Of a stretch of 64,000 nucleotides of DNA, positions 38,701 to 48,793 are shown piece by piece; position 1 is the first letter of the stretch, and every line of letters begins with the position of its first letter. The notes under the pieces were generated by a model. It was not told the origin of the DNA. It saw only the letters and a list, made by a program, of their open reading frames with translations, and did not search any database. Made by a program: the position numbers and the translations under genes. Origin of the DNA: Euglena gracilis (taxonomy: Eukaryota; Euglenida; Euglenophyceae; Euglenales). The stretch lies in contig CP154954.1 of assembly GCA_039621445.1 (NCBI GenBank), positions 17,948,589 through 18,012,588 on the forward strand, given 5' to 3'.

Positions 38701-41700
38701 TCAGGGAAGAGCTGCCAGACAATGAGCGGTCAGTGATCCTCCGCAGCTGTTTCCCCCCGGCCCTCGACACCGAGGACCAGCGCGCGGCGGTGGCCGCACT
38801 GCACATTGAGCGAGCGATGCGTGTCCTGCCCCACCTCCAGGACACGGGCGGCTTCTTCCTGGCCGTCCTGCAGAAGGTGCTGGGGCGGGGACTCGCACTG
38901 TGAGCGAGCAGCTTTTGCACACAATTGGAACAAAGGCGAGGATGAATTAAAAATTAAATGTTAATCATAGCATAACGTGTATTGATATAATGCAACATAA
39001 ATTTTCGAATATCAGTATGATTTTTTTTTGCGATTGCATTTTATTTCTGTTCCAATATGTGTTCAAAGAACATGTGGCGCTTGAGTCGTCTCCATTGACT
39101 TAACATGCAGCTTAGCTGTTCAGGGCTCACTCAAACCCAGTAAAACAAGGTTTTTTTCCCTTTCTAAGGGCAAGCGCGGGGATGGTCGGTCCCAACTGGT
39201 CTTTCACCATTGCCCCGAACATCTTTTTAGCACAGGGTCACCACCCCCTGATTCCATTGCCCCTGATGTTAGAGCCAAGCTCGTCACACTTTTATTTTTG
39301 CAGCCATTCACCCAAGGCAACAAGGTCAGGTTAGACCGATCACCCCCTCCCCAGGTGGGTCTCATTGGGTTGCTTCTGCCAAACTTTGATCCCTGTTTCA
39401 AAGCACAATTTGACACTGCAGCAGGCGCTCCATTGAACCTCTCGTTTCTCTGTCGCAGATGGGTTCGCAACCGCCCAAAGGAAGTTGAACCCCAATTTCG
39501 ATTTTTTTTTTTGATGAAGTTCCTTGTCACGTGTTGGCATTTCCTCCATTGGCGTGTGTTGTTGTGGCTATGGTTTGCGGGCCAACCCGAATTGGTTGAC
39601 CTTCGTCGGCTGACCCATCCCCCGCTTCGCAGACTGCGCACTGGAACCCAGAGCTGCAGGGGGCAGGCGTGTCTCGCATTGCCTTCTTGGTGGATCCATC
39701 CATCCATCCATCCATCCATCATTCTTCCATCCGTTCATCACCCATCCCTCCTTCCATCCAACCAACCATCCATCCATCCATCTGCAGAAATGTGTGTGTG
39801 TGTGGGTATGGCACCATATGTATACATACACACATATATGCATGCATATATGCGTATGGACACGGACATTGACCTGCACATGGACATATACATACAGATA
39901 TACGCACGCGTGCGTTTCTGTATGTCAATGTTTATGGCAATGTTATACAAGTGGGACCCATTTGCAGAACAGGGTGGGGGGGCTCTTCTATGACCCATTT
40001 TAAATCTCGTGACGGAAGCAGGGTTAGTTGGATTTCAGCCAAACTTTGTCCTGAATTCCTGCTGCGGTTTGGCTGGCTTTCGGCCTGACCCAAGCCCAGT
40101 TTAGGCAAAAAATTCTACCCTACCCGCTGACTCCTAAACATGACCCCATTCCTATCTAACCCTGACCACTGCTGTGCGGGGGTCACCGCAGAGGTTTGGG
40201 CGAGGTTACTTTCTCCCTCTCCCTGCCTCCCAAGAGGGTATTACGAAAAATGAAATCCTGGCCCTGCAGTGACAACTGGTCGGCTGAAGCCCCCATGAGG
40301 CCATTCCTGTGGGACTCCTCCCATTTGTATAACATGCGCGCACGTGTGCGTCTGTGAGTATACACCTGGGATGTACTTCTTTACATGAAATACAACATAA
40401 AAAACAACATAATGGCATACACGTACTGTAATCTGGTGAAGGAACAGGCTGACATTTAAGTTCAAATTACATTTGAGTAAATATAAATTTTCTTTAAGGC
40501 GGTACCGATCCCACGCCCGGTGGGGTGCCTGCCTGGGCAGGCACCCCAAGGCACCCAAATCCGACCCCCCCCCCCCAGGGGTCAGGGCATTGGCCTAGGC
40601 ATTTTTGGCGCCGAAGGCGCTGGAAGCCCATGAAAAGCCCATTTTGGACACTTTTGGCCCATGACCCCGCAGGCACCCAGGGGGGGGGAGTGCCCTGCCC
40701 ACGCACTCCAGAACACCACGCCCCCCGGGTTGGTCAATTTCGGCCTGCATGGGAGCATTGAGGCACCCCCCCCCCCGGCAGGGTTGGCAACCAACCCCAA
40801 CCCCACACTGGGTACTTTGGCATAACCCCCCCCCCCCAAATAAGACCTCGGATCCATTTCATGGGTCGGTTGCTGGAAAGCCCAAGGGGAGGCCTTATTC
40901 ATGGGGGGGGGTCAATTAAATGGATTTTTGCTGGAAAATTTTTGACTTTGGAAAATTATTGCGGGATGCCCCTTTGAGCACTGATTCTCACGTCACTTTA
41001 TGTTCATGGACATAGACATGGCACAAAAATCACTTGCTTCTTTTCTCAATGAGGTCAGAGGCCAAAGCTGTGCTGCTGATGCATCTTTCCATGTGCATTT
41101 CCATATCCGTATCCTATGCGTATTCAAAAACATATGCACACACATACACATACATGCATAGGCATATGCATATGCATATACATATGCATATGCATGTGCA
41201 TACACATATGCACATATATTATGTGCACACATGTGCATGCAGATATTCATATCTACATATTCATATGCATATGCACATTTATAAAGTATACATACAAATA
41301 TGCATATGCATATGCGTATGCATATGATATACACATACATATTCATATCCATACACAATTACGTACATACGTAACATATACAAAGACATTTCCATTTGCA
41401 TATACATCTTTATGTACACACACATGTTCATATGGATATGCATATATGCACATCCATATACACGTATACGTAGCCAATCACCATCACCATTTTGGTGCTA
41501 AAAATTGTCGTATTCCAACGTGCTACCACCCGCCAGGTGCATATTGTTTTGCCTGCCTAACTGCAGGGGAGGGAAGGAGGTCGGCCACAACCGGCCAAAG
41601 TCGGGAGCCGGCCGCTGTAAAGAGCGACGCCACGGCCACCACTGCAGCCGCAGGAACGGTGGACAGTGAGCGGACAGTGGCAGCGGGCAGTGAGTCCACA

Positions 41701-44700
41701 GCCCGGAAAGGTACGGAGGCCACAGAAGAAAGCACACCATTGAAATGGCCCAGGAGTGAAACGATGTTGTGTCCAGTACTGCTGTCTTGTGCATATTGTA
41801 ATATGAAACTGAAAGAGAGAGAGAGGCGCAAAGACTTGCAAAAACACGTTTTGATTTCATATTCTTTCAGCTCCACAACTGACAAATGTCAAGCCCACAA
41901 TTTTTTTTGAAATTTTGAGTGAAACTTGCACATTATCGGTTTTCATTGCCTTCAGGCAAGGAAAGCAAGAAGCTGACTGACAATTTTATTCCCATCAGTG
42001 ACGCCATCATTGAGGTGTGCATATTTACACGCGCGCACGCATGCACACACATACACACATACAGGAACTTCATCGAAGAAAAATCATTTTTTTGAATACC
42101 AGGCTTCACGCAAGTGATAACCCCCGGATAATGGACATACAAATCATTCTGTTCACTTATTCTTCTTCCTCTTCCTGTTCTTAAACCCCTCCAGAAAGAG
42201 AATAGAGAATGAAGTTTGAAGTGAGGTCGCTACCAGATGGTCCTCCCTCCCACCACCAACCATCATACTATTGTAACTCGACTGTGCAGAGGTGGAGGTC
42301 GTATCCTCTGTTAGCTTTGAAGAGGGCACATGTTGATTTTCTCGCAATCATTACAGGGGGGGAAAATTGATATCCGCAATTTTTCCGCAATTTCCGCAAT
42401 TTTCCGCAATTTCCGCAATTTTCCGCAATTTTCCGCAATTTTTCCGCAATTTCCGCAATTTTTCCGCAATTTTTCACCATTTTTTTGAAGAATTTTTTCC
42501 CCACCACCGAAGATGGAAGATGCAATGAGTTCAAGCCATTCTTCAAATGGATCAACAGGTGTGCTATTGTGTTTTGTTGTCCCCCCCCCAGTTTACCAAT
42601 TTTTCTCACAGGTGCACCACTGGTCACAGGATTGGGTGCGTCCCACCTGTGCAAAGAACATCAAGCGTGTTGATTTGTGCTCGCCTGCATCGACGTGGGT
42701 GTTGCGGTGTTCTGAACCTCACAATTGAAAATTTCTAAGTCCCCCCAAGCAGAAATGTGTATACCCGATATCAATTTTTCCGCAATTTTTCCGCAATTTT
42801 CGCAATTTTTCCGCAATTTTTCCGCAATTTTTCCGAAGGCCTCCGATATCAATCCCCCCCCCCTGAATGATTCTCAAGGGCTTGCACTCGGCTGGAAAGG
42901 AGCTCACCTCTGTGGCCTGTGGAGAAGCACCCTGTCACCCCACCCCTCGCTCAGCAACTGCGGACTCAAATCCAGCTCACCGACTCCTTCCCGATGGCGT
43001 GCGTCCACCGACGGGAGCGGAACGTCGGGGCATACAAGAAGAAGCTGTTCTGGCTGTCCGAGACAGCGAGCAGGTGCCCGGTGGGGGGGGGCAGGTTCTT
43101 GTGAAGGGTGTCATGTTGGGGCAGTCTTCTGCTTAAGGATTGGGGGGAGGGCTGCTATCAAAACCCAGCTAATTAAACATCCTTCGACCTCCTGTAATAT
43201 GCCAAAGATGCTGATTTTTGACATTTTTATGGTTTCTGGGACTCAAATTCGGAAAAAAAATGAATCTGGTAAAAATCTCATTTTTTTCATTTCCACAATT
43301 GTGCGAAGCATGGAGGATGTTTTCCTCCAGTTGGGGGGACCCAGCAGGGGGGGGAATATGCACTGTGCAGTTTTTGCAGTTTTTTGAAGTTTTTACATTT
43401 TGGTTTTTTTTGCAGTTTTTTGCAGTTTTTGCAGTTTTTTTGCAGTTTTTTTTTGCAGTTTTTTTTGCAGTTTTTTTTTCCCTCAAAAATGCACATGTGC
43501 ATTTTTTTTTGCAGTTTTCAGGTTTTGGTTGGCCCCATTTTGGTTGAAACTACAAGGGAAGTTTGCTGACCACGTCGCTTTTTTTTTCTCAACATTCCTG
43601 AACTTCAGCTGAGGTGGAGCGGTCCTTCAGTCTGGCTGGCTGCATTGACACAAAATTGCGCCATGCCTTGCCTGATGAGACACGCAAATTATCCACCATG
43701 CTCATGTTCAATGGCGACATTGAGGGCCGATTCCGTTAAGGACCCTTTGCTGTTTGTTTCTTTCATGTTTCCAGCTGTGCCGTGCCCTTTCTGATTCGGA
43801 ACGTCCTTTATGGCATTAGATAGGCCCTTTTGTGCAAATGGAACATCAATGGTCTCATCCTTAGTAATTAGCCTGACTCGTTGCACGATGGCTTCCTCAA
43901 ATGGGTTTTTTCTTGTGACGTGCAGTTTTTTTTGCAGTTTTTTGCAGTTTTTTTTGCAGTTTTTTTTTGCAGTTTTTTGCAGTGCAGTTTTTGACCTGCC
44001 CGTGTGCAGTTTTTGCCCCCCCCCCTGGGGACCCAGAACCCCGGGAGGGAGGGGGTCTTTCTACCTCGTGGCTTTTACGTAACCTCCCACACCCCGGGGC
44101 CTCAAACAAAGGCCTTGATGGGGGGCACCCCCCCCCCCCTGCTTCCTCACGCTGCTGGCAGTGCCGACCATCTGCATCCTCAAGTGGTTGGAGCTACACA
44201 GAAGCAGTTTTTTTTGTTGCACTGGAGCTAGGTTTTGTGGTGCTGGTCGACCCAGGGCTGGGGTTTGCTGCCGTTCCTGTGCCCTTCCAGGGTGCTGCGC
44301 TGCATGAACCGGCGGGGCAAGTTCGAGGTCGTCAATGCTGGGCTGCGAGTCTTCGAGGAGCTCACCATCAAAGGCAAAGCGGTGTGGCTGCTTTCATGGT
44401 TCAGAGGGGTCAGTTTGGGTTTTTCGGATTGGGGCATTTTTACCCCATCCTCGCCAGCCAGGCACTGCCAATCAGGGTGCCGCCATCCCAGTCAGCCTCC
44501 TCTCTCCAGCACTGGACCCCCCCATCCACAAGTTTTGTTTGTTTTCCAGCAGCCCAAAGGGCGGCTGGACAGCATCGGATTTTTTTTTGCTTTTTTGCCA
44601 ATGCTGGGTAAAAATCGGTTTGAAGAGCGCCGGGACGGCAAACTTTGGGTCGAAAATGAATGAATATTGCGTGATTGGCAGTTTTCTGGGCATTTTTTTT

Positions 44701-45833
44701 GCAGTTTCGATTCTTCGGTTCGACCCTGGGTCAGGCCCAGGTCCAGCCGGGGAACCCCCATGGGGTGCCCCAGTGCCCCAGGTGGGGGGTTTTCAAGCCA
44801 GCCCAACCAGGCTTCTGCTTAAGGGATTGCAGTACCCCCGGGGGAGGGGCTGGACTGCAGCTAGTCCAAATTTGGCTAGTGGGATTTCTAGCAGACCCCC
44901 CCTGGGGGGGGTGCTCTGCTAGCAGGGCTAGCAAGTGGAAATTTTTTTGGGGACCCCCAAAAATGGCCTAAAATGCCCATTTTTGGCCATTTTTGGGAAT
45001 TTTTGGAACAAAATCAGCCAAAAACCTATTAAAAACCTCATTTCCACCTCGGTGCGCAGCGCCGGAGGAAATTTTTTTTTTTCCAGTTCGGGGGACCCCC
45101 GGACCCCCCCCCCCCCCCCGGGGGGGGGGGGGGGGGGCTAACTAGTCCATTTTTTCCAGTGTCTAGGTGTCTAGCCGATTGGCTAGCCAGTACCCCCCCC
45201 CCCCCGCCCCGGGTCCTTAAGCAGAAGCCTGAGCCCAACCTTTTTCCAACCCCAGAACCGGGCCTCCCTCCCCCCGGTGGTCGCCAAGCGGCCCGGCCTA
45301 CCAATGGTTTCCGTCCGAACCTTCAGGAACGTTGAACTGAGGGAACGTTGAACGTTTGCTGAAGGAGTGTTGCAACCATTGCACCCGCCCACCATTCCGT
45401 TACCTCGGCATGCTCATTGGTAGGCCCCGTTGTGTTTGTCGGGTGGTTCCTCCCGGGAAGGCTCGTACCGTCACCAGCCCCCCCGCCCCCCCCCCCCCCG
45501 GCTGTTTGAGTCAATTTGCCCCCACATATATAACACACACTTTTTTTGACTCCCCTGGAGGCCACCCCTCCCCTGGCCATGCCCTCCTGCCACTGCCTCT
45601 CGACTGGTGCTCGGACTGTGCCGCGCCCGCCCTCCCCCGGCCCAGGACCACTGGCGGCTGGCGCACGAGGGGCTGTCGGTGGTCCGCCCGCACCTGCCGG
45701 CGTACCGGACGTTGCCCGTGGCCCGCGGGGACGCGGTCGCCCTCATCCGCAGCAAGGAGGGCAAGCTGCCGGTGTGAAATTTGCTTTCTTTGTGTGCGGT
45801 ACATGGGCACTTTTTTGTTTCCACGGGCTGTTA

Positions 45834-45883
<50 letters not shown>

Positions 45884-48303
45884 CGGGTGGGTGGGTGATG
45901 GGGGCCATTTTTGGTGGGTTTTTGCGACAAAATGACCCTGCTGCAAAAAAAGAACCCCAAAATCCCCCTTCAATGGAAATTTTCGTTCTGGTCACAATGC
46001 AATGTTTTTCGTCAAAGTTGCTCCCTTGAGCGATGCTTCCGATAAGGGTGTGGCGTGGCAGACAAGAAGACACCTTTTGAGGAAATGGCGGGGTGGGGGT
46101 ACTTATTACGCATTGGGGTCAATAACCTGCAGGCTTATTATTTGGACGTTGGGGATCGACGATGCTCGCTTCCCCATTCAGGTTGTGGACCTGCAGCCTG
46201 ACACACAGGCAGCTATTGTCCGCTTGCTGTTGCGGCTGAGCCCCATGGCCCTTCATGTTATGCATAAAGTTTCACTGGTTGAGCCTTTTGGCCTTTCTCC
46301 ATTTGGACCCAAAATTCGAAAGCTTCGTGCTTGTCCTGCTTGCACTTCTCCTTCAGTCCTGGGATGCTGTCACGCAAGGTGAGGCACCAGATGAGGCAGT
46401 CGAGTAGAGATTTTCTTTGGAGTGGGGTTGCCACCAATAATATTAATTTTTTTCCAAGGGGACAAGGGAGAGAATTATTGAGGTCGTTTGTCCCTTATGG
46501 TGTTACACTCATAAAAGTGGATTGCATTTCATTCCGGAAGTTCTTATCGTGTGGAGATCCTGTTTTGCGGTACTCAATTTCGCTCGCAAACCGGCGAACA
46601 AAAAGATTCCTCGGAACAGATTAGGAACTCCCAACCTAATCTGGTTCAAAAGTAAACTTTTGCTGCGGAGTTTGATTGGTGGCGAAATTACATTTTCACG
46701 GGATAAGAGACTCCGGAATTTTAGGGCGGCCAAGAAAACATACTATTTCAAAGTTTATATTTCTGTATTTATTGTTCAATATTCACAATGTAAATCATAA
46801 TGAGTTAACGTTTAATGCAGATATGTGTATATTGTAATACGAATTTATTTTGCCTTCAGTCTTTGGTCAGTCGTGCAGGAGGTCCTATTTTCAGGAGTAC
46901 CTTTTTTTCATCGGCAGTCCCTGGTGCAACCCCAGCCCCCCCCCCTCCCCCGGGGAAACTGCCACCTGACAGGTTGGCCAGTACTGGGAACCTGACAACT
47001 TCCTATATATACTATATATACAGGTTGGCCGGTACCAGGGACCCTGACAGTTTCCCGGGTGGGCATTTCAAGAGAAAGTCAGTGAAAAATGACCCTGAGG
47101 TACCTGGGACCCTGTTTGGCCAGTACATGGGACCCTGACAGTTTCCTGGGCGAGACCCTGACAGGTTCTCGGGCAAGACAGTTTCCCACTGGGGTTGGTA
47201 CCTGAGTCCCAGCCGCCTCCCAGAACAAGGTGGTGGGCCGTGCGTCCTGCAGTGTGACGACGCCAGTCCAGCCCTCAGTACGGGGCTGCAGCTGTCGGGC
47301 TACTGTGGCGGCACGCAGCGCTGTGTGGGGAGGGATTCTGCCGGGGATGAATGTTATATTCTATAATTCATTCTGAACCATAATTACTAAATTTATGTGT
47401 TAGGAATTGTTGTCTCAAGTGCATTACCTGATCCCCCCTTTTCATTCCTATATCAGCAACACATTTTTGGAACATTTACCCGCAGTTTTGCATTGAAGTA
47501 TTGTGATGTTGACGCAGCGTGTCGCTGACCCCCCCCCCCATGCAGTGGTTCATAAATGAACCACTACATGGGGGGAGTCAGTTTATGGACAAGGGGAGGG
47601 GCAGGTTCTTTAACCCCCCCCCTAATAGAAGCATGGATGCGCTTATAGGGGACCGCCGCCTCCGGCGGCGGGGGGTGCGCTTCTATTTGGACCCTACCTG
47701 CGCGGTTTTCGTTGATTTCCTTTAGAAATCCCATCAAAATGGGGGGTGCGCTTCGGCAGCGGGGGGGGTGCACTTTTATTTTATTTTATTTATTTTGGAC
47801 CCTGCGCTTGTAGCAGCCCCGTGCTTCTATTAGGGGGGGTTTAGGAGTTGTCATTGCCAATTCGATTATGGATTGTGGGTTGTGGTGGTGAACAATTCAT
47901 TCTTCTTGTCAAGTCGTCAGTTGAACTTTCCGATCCCGGTCAAACCCATTTACTAGCTGAACACAAGGCCCTGTCCCCGCCATGCTGATGCTGTACCTGA
48001 ACAAAGTGGACAGCGGCAACGTACTGTACCGCATGGGGGTCACCGAGGTGCGTAAACCCATGAAAGAAGCCCCCCGGGCTTCTATTCGGACCGTTGGTCG
48101 AAAACCGAGGAGGGGAGCTTCTTTTCGGGGGAGGTTTACACGTGCGGGTGTTTGTGCATCATCCGGGTCTCGAACGGGGCACGCCACTGTGCCTCTGCAG
48201 TCGGGTCGTCTTCCCAACTCAGGAGCCAACCACCGATGGGCCCACAGAGGGGAACGATGTGACAGAAGTGGCGGAGGTCGACCCAAAGGTGGACGATGCC
48301 TGA
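26612..48303 (+). CDS. NSUN2: NSUN2/Trm4-type RNA (cytosine-5)-methyltransferase, 23 exons
   Basis: Transfers methyl from S-adenosylmethionine to C5 of cytosine in RNA, chiefly tRNA. Exons: 26612-26716, 29390-29502, 29903-29995, 31517-31563, 32123-32241, 33442-33485, 33594-33644, 33879-33911, 34355-34460, 35224-35307, 35854-35939, 36360-36477, 36769-36877, 38705-38876, 41567-41710, 41956-42014, 42955-43073, 44291-44381, 45646-45771, 46182-46217, 47224-47312, 47979-48047, 48223-48303 (TGA). About 690 residues; human NSUN2 has 767. The N-terminus is basic ([11 protein letters not shown]). Then come the [10 protein letters not shown] segment, [18 protein letters not shown] motif I ([11 protein letters not shown]), VVANDV, catalytic motif IV ([13 protein letters not shown]), motif VI ([13 protein letters not shown]), [11 protein letters not shown], an Ala/Thr/Ser-rich linker, the C-terminal domain and an acidic tail. 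Phase is unresolved at exons 3/4, 14/15 and 20/21: a tiny exon or shifted boundary is likely there. Exons 4/5 may lose a WYP motif under the GT-AG choice. Introns 5, 8, 9 and 21 are nonconventional. Confidence 0.92.
26770..27050. repeat. Dispersed repeat family D, copy 3 (NSUN2 intron 1)
   Basis: GACTGACTGGTGTTTTTTGG at the start and GTGACTGATTGG..GGAAAGTGACCCC at the end. Confidence 0.6.
27125..27195 (+). repeat. (CTGT)n/(CTGC)n microsatellite
   Basis: CTGT and GGCTG units in NSUN2 intron 1. A related CTGC/CTGT tract is at 27828-27925. Confidence 0.9.
28125..28785 (+). repeat. Interspersed ATGTATCACATGTGTATCACC repeats
   Basis: Units of AATGTATCACATGTGTATCA at 28128-28215 and 28645-28780. 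The roughly 400 nt between them carries an open stretch ([14 protein letters not shown]..) with no recognisable family or NSUN2 match. Confidence 0.6.
32242..33441 (+). other. Nonconventional intron (NSUN2 intron 5)
   Basis: 1,200 nt. CAG at +4 to +6 and CTG at -8 to -6. The arms CAGCGCTGAC (32245-32254) and GTCAGCGCTG (33427-33436) are perfect 10-bp complements. Removal joins [18 protein letters not shown], matching the family segment SRQEAVSMIPP. Confidence 0.88.
33594..33644 (+). CDS. NSUN2: NSUN2 exon 7: SAM-binding motif I
   Basis: Seventeen codons, [17 protein letters not shown]: the glycine-rich SAM-binding motif I of the NOL1/NOP2/Sun family, one of its best-conserved stretches. Acceptor TTGCACAG and donor CAG/GTCTGC are conventional. 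Confidence 0.95.
33912..34354 (+). other. Nonconventional intron (NSUN2 intron 8)
   Basis: CAG at 33915-33917 and CTG at 34348-34350 lie in complementary GCAGGC and GCCTGC. Boundaries are good to one base, giving ARQ-R/G-CVVANDV. The GT donor at 33924 would need an acceptor out of frame. Confidence 0.7.
34461..35223 (+). other. Nonconventional intron (NSUN2 intron 9)
   Basis: Joins [14 protein letters not shown]; the family has VNHDA. The 5' end CAGCCCCTCCCCC pairs with a G-run ending in CTG (35216-35218). There is no GT at the donor. The boundary is ambiguous by one base. Confidence 0.75.
35224..35307 (+). CDS. NSUN2: NSUN2 exon 10: catalytic motif IV (first half)
   Basis: Reads ARNFPRLE, then [13 protein letters not shown]; the final G codon is completed by exon 11 (35854), giving [14 protein letters not shown]. 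The motif IV cysteine is TGC 35301-35303. The residue before it, proline in the usual PCS motif, is methionine (ATG 35298-35300). The 5' boundary is the 3' end of a nonconventional intron. Confidence 0.92.
36360..36477 (+). CDS. NSUN2: NSUN2 exon 12: catalytic motif VI
   Basis: Encodes [20 protein letters not shown] and [14 protein letters not shown]. The motif VI nucleophile cysteine is TGC 36417-36419. GT-AG on both sides; the last codon is completed by exon 13 ([16 protein letters not shown]). Confidence 0.95.
38386..38694 (+). repeat. NSUN2: (ACACC)n array next to an NSUN2 splice acceptor
   Basis: About 60 units of ACACC with ACCGC and ACCCC variants, in NSUN2 intron 13. Only 10 nt separate it from the exon 14 acceptor TTGCTTTCAG (38704). 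It yields His/Pro/Thr and Cys/Gly/Val open frames that are not genes. Confidence 0.95.
38705..38876 (+). CDS. NSUN2: NSUN2 exon 14: end of the catalytic domain
   Basis: Reads [18 protein letters not shown], then [20 protein letters not shown] and AVLQK, matching the FPP...RxLPHxQxTGGFF block that closes the NSUN2 catalytic domain. A TGA follows in frame at 38901, but a GT donor at 38877 and the clear C-terminal exons downstream make read-through to that stop unlikely in the main mRNA. A short isoform ending there cannot be excluded. Confidence 0.9.
39690..39785 (+). repeat. (CATC)n microsatellite
   Basis: ATCCATCCATCC tracts in NSUN2 intron 14, followed by GTGTGTGTGGG and TATACATA stretches to 39920. 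Confidence 0.9.
41105..41475 (+). repeat. CATATGCATATG-rich low-complexity block
   Basis: Interspersed ATGCATATG and CACATACA motifs over about 370 nt in NSUN2 intron 14, self-complementary. The frames here are not coding. Confidence 0.85.
42362..42480 (+). repeat. TTTTTCCGCAAT array (NSUN2 intron 16)
   Basis: About nine units of TTTTCCGCAATT. A second array lies at 42773-42838. A related ATTTTCC..CAATTT stretch is at 27970-28045. Confidence 0.85.
42955..45771 (+). CDS. NSUN2: NSUN2 exons 17-19: C-terminal domain
   Basis: Three exons, 42955-43073, 44291-44381 and 45646-45771. They read [29 protein letters not shown], then [20 protein letters not shown], then [20 protein letters not shown]. 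In order and spacing they follow the human NSUN2 C-terminal region (FYxLxxxFP, LYxVS, KVINTGIKV, FRLAQEGI). All three joins are GT-AG and in phase. Confidence 0.85.
43366..43520 (+). repeat. TTTTTTGCAG array 1 (NSUN2 intron 17)
   Basis: About nine units of T5-10 GCAG, each an ideal-looking 3' splice site. None is followed by a coding exon of this gene; the real acceptor is CTTCCAG at 44290. Confidence 0.85.
43602..43739 (+). mobile_element. hAT transposase C-terminal (dimerisation) fragment in NSUN2 intron 17
   Basis: Open from just after a TGA (43599) to a TAA at 43737. It reads [20 protein letters not shown], then [18 protein letters not shown] and DIEGRFR. The pattern S-A-x-x-E-R-x-F-S-x-A-G followed by K-x-R-x-x-L is the hAT-family dimerisation domain at the transposase C-terminus. 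No DDE domain or terminal repeats are visible nearby, so this is a relic or one exon of a split gene. It lies on the same strand as the host gene. Confidence 0.65.
43920..44015 (+). repeat. TTTTTTGCAG array 2 (NSUN2 intron 17)
   Basis: About eight further units of the same motif, 400 nt downstream of array 1, with the hAT fragment between them. Confidence 0.85.
44800..45235. repeat. Dispersed repeat family F: CTTCTGCTTAAGGG..GGACTGCAGCTAGTCC
   Basis: Lies in NSUN2 intron 18. The long C13/G18 hairpin at about 45107-45137 is its most extreme part. Related copies at about 14870-15130 and 59930-60245; an inverted fragment at 11470-11545. Confidence 0.7.
46970..47195 (+). repeat. GGCCAGTAC..GGGACCCTGACAGTTTCC degenerate tandem repeat
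   Basis: Five degenerate units of roughly 35-45 nt in NSUN2 intron 20, ending 30 nt before the exon 21 acceptor. Confidence 0.75.
47313..47978 (+). other. Nonconventional intron (NSUN2 intron 21)
   Basis: 666 nt. CAG at +4 to +6 (47316-47318) and CTG at -8 to -6 (47971-47973), with partial pairing continuing (GCTGTGT against ACACAAGGC). Removal gives [17 protein letters not shown], in exact length register with human CGWRGKASIRTFVPK. Confidence 0.75.
47520..47850. repeat. Dispersed repeat family H: CCCCCCTAATAGAAGC (NSUN2 intron 21)
   Basis: GGTTCATAAATGAACCACTA palindrome, then CCCCTAATAGAAGC..GGGTGCGCTTCTATTTGG and CTTCTATTAGGGGGGG. Similar to 53030-53170, where CCCCCCTAATAGAA and CTTCTATTGGGG frame 130 nt. 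Confidence 0.65.
47979..48303 (+). CDS. NSUN2: NSUN2 exons 22-23: last structured segment and acidic tail
   Basis: Exon 22 (47979-48047) reads [20 protein letters not shown] and VTE. It aligns without gaps to the human segment ending in YLRMMG once the preceding nonconventional intron is removed. Exon 23 (48223-48303) is an acidic tail, [20 protein letters not shown] and PKVDDA, then TGA. Confidence 0.8.
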
Positions 48304-48746
48304 CTGTTTCCCTGCGCCGCCCCCTCAACGACCCACTGACTGGTGACGGACTGGTCCTGAGGTCGGCCTCCAGTTGCAAGCCGGCAAATGTGAGGCTCAA
48401 ACACAGGACATGCGATGTGTCACGTTGCCACATTGTTAAGCTGCCATTTTGACGCCAAGCTGTGAAAATTTGCCAGATTTGGTGCTCAACAAAAAAAATA
48501 GTCGAAAAAATTAAAATATCAGTTTAATAAAATTTCTGAAATTTTCTTTTGATCAACTTTTGCAGTTTTGCCTGGTGGATTTACCCTCATCAGTTGAATC
48601 TCACCCATGAAGTTTTTTGTGTTCAACGATTGAACAAACCTCTCAGCAGCCTTTCCAGAAACAATCTCTCCGGTACTGCGACAAAACATTTATCCATACA
48701 AGGGCCAAATATATACATATATATGTATATATATATATATATATAT

Positions 48747-48793
<47 letters not shown>

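Noticed and set aside
38877-38903. NSUN2 ending at the TGA at 38901
   Set aside because: A GT donor at 38877 and six or more downstream exons matching the NSUN2 C-terminus, in order, show the gene continues to 48303. A minor short form remains possible.
38218-38920. His/Pro/Thr-rich and Cys/Gly/Val-rich proteins
   Set aside because: Translations of the (ACACC)n array on both strands inside NSUN2 intron 13.
46331-46800. LINE-like reverse transcriptase remnant (RDFLWSG)
   Set aside because: One short motif resembles plant LINE C-termini, but none of the expected following motifs is present.
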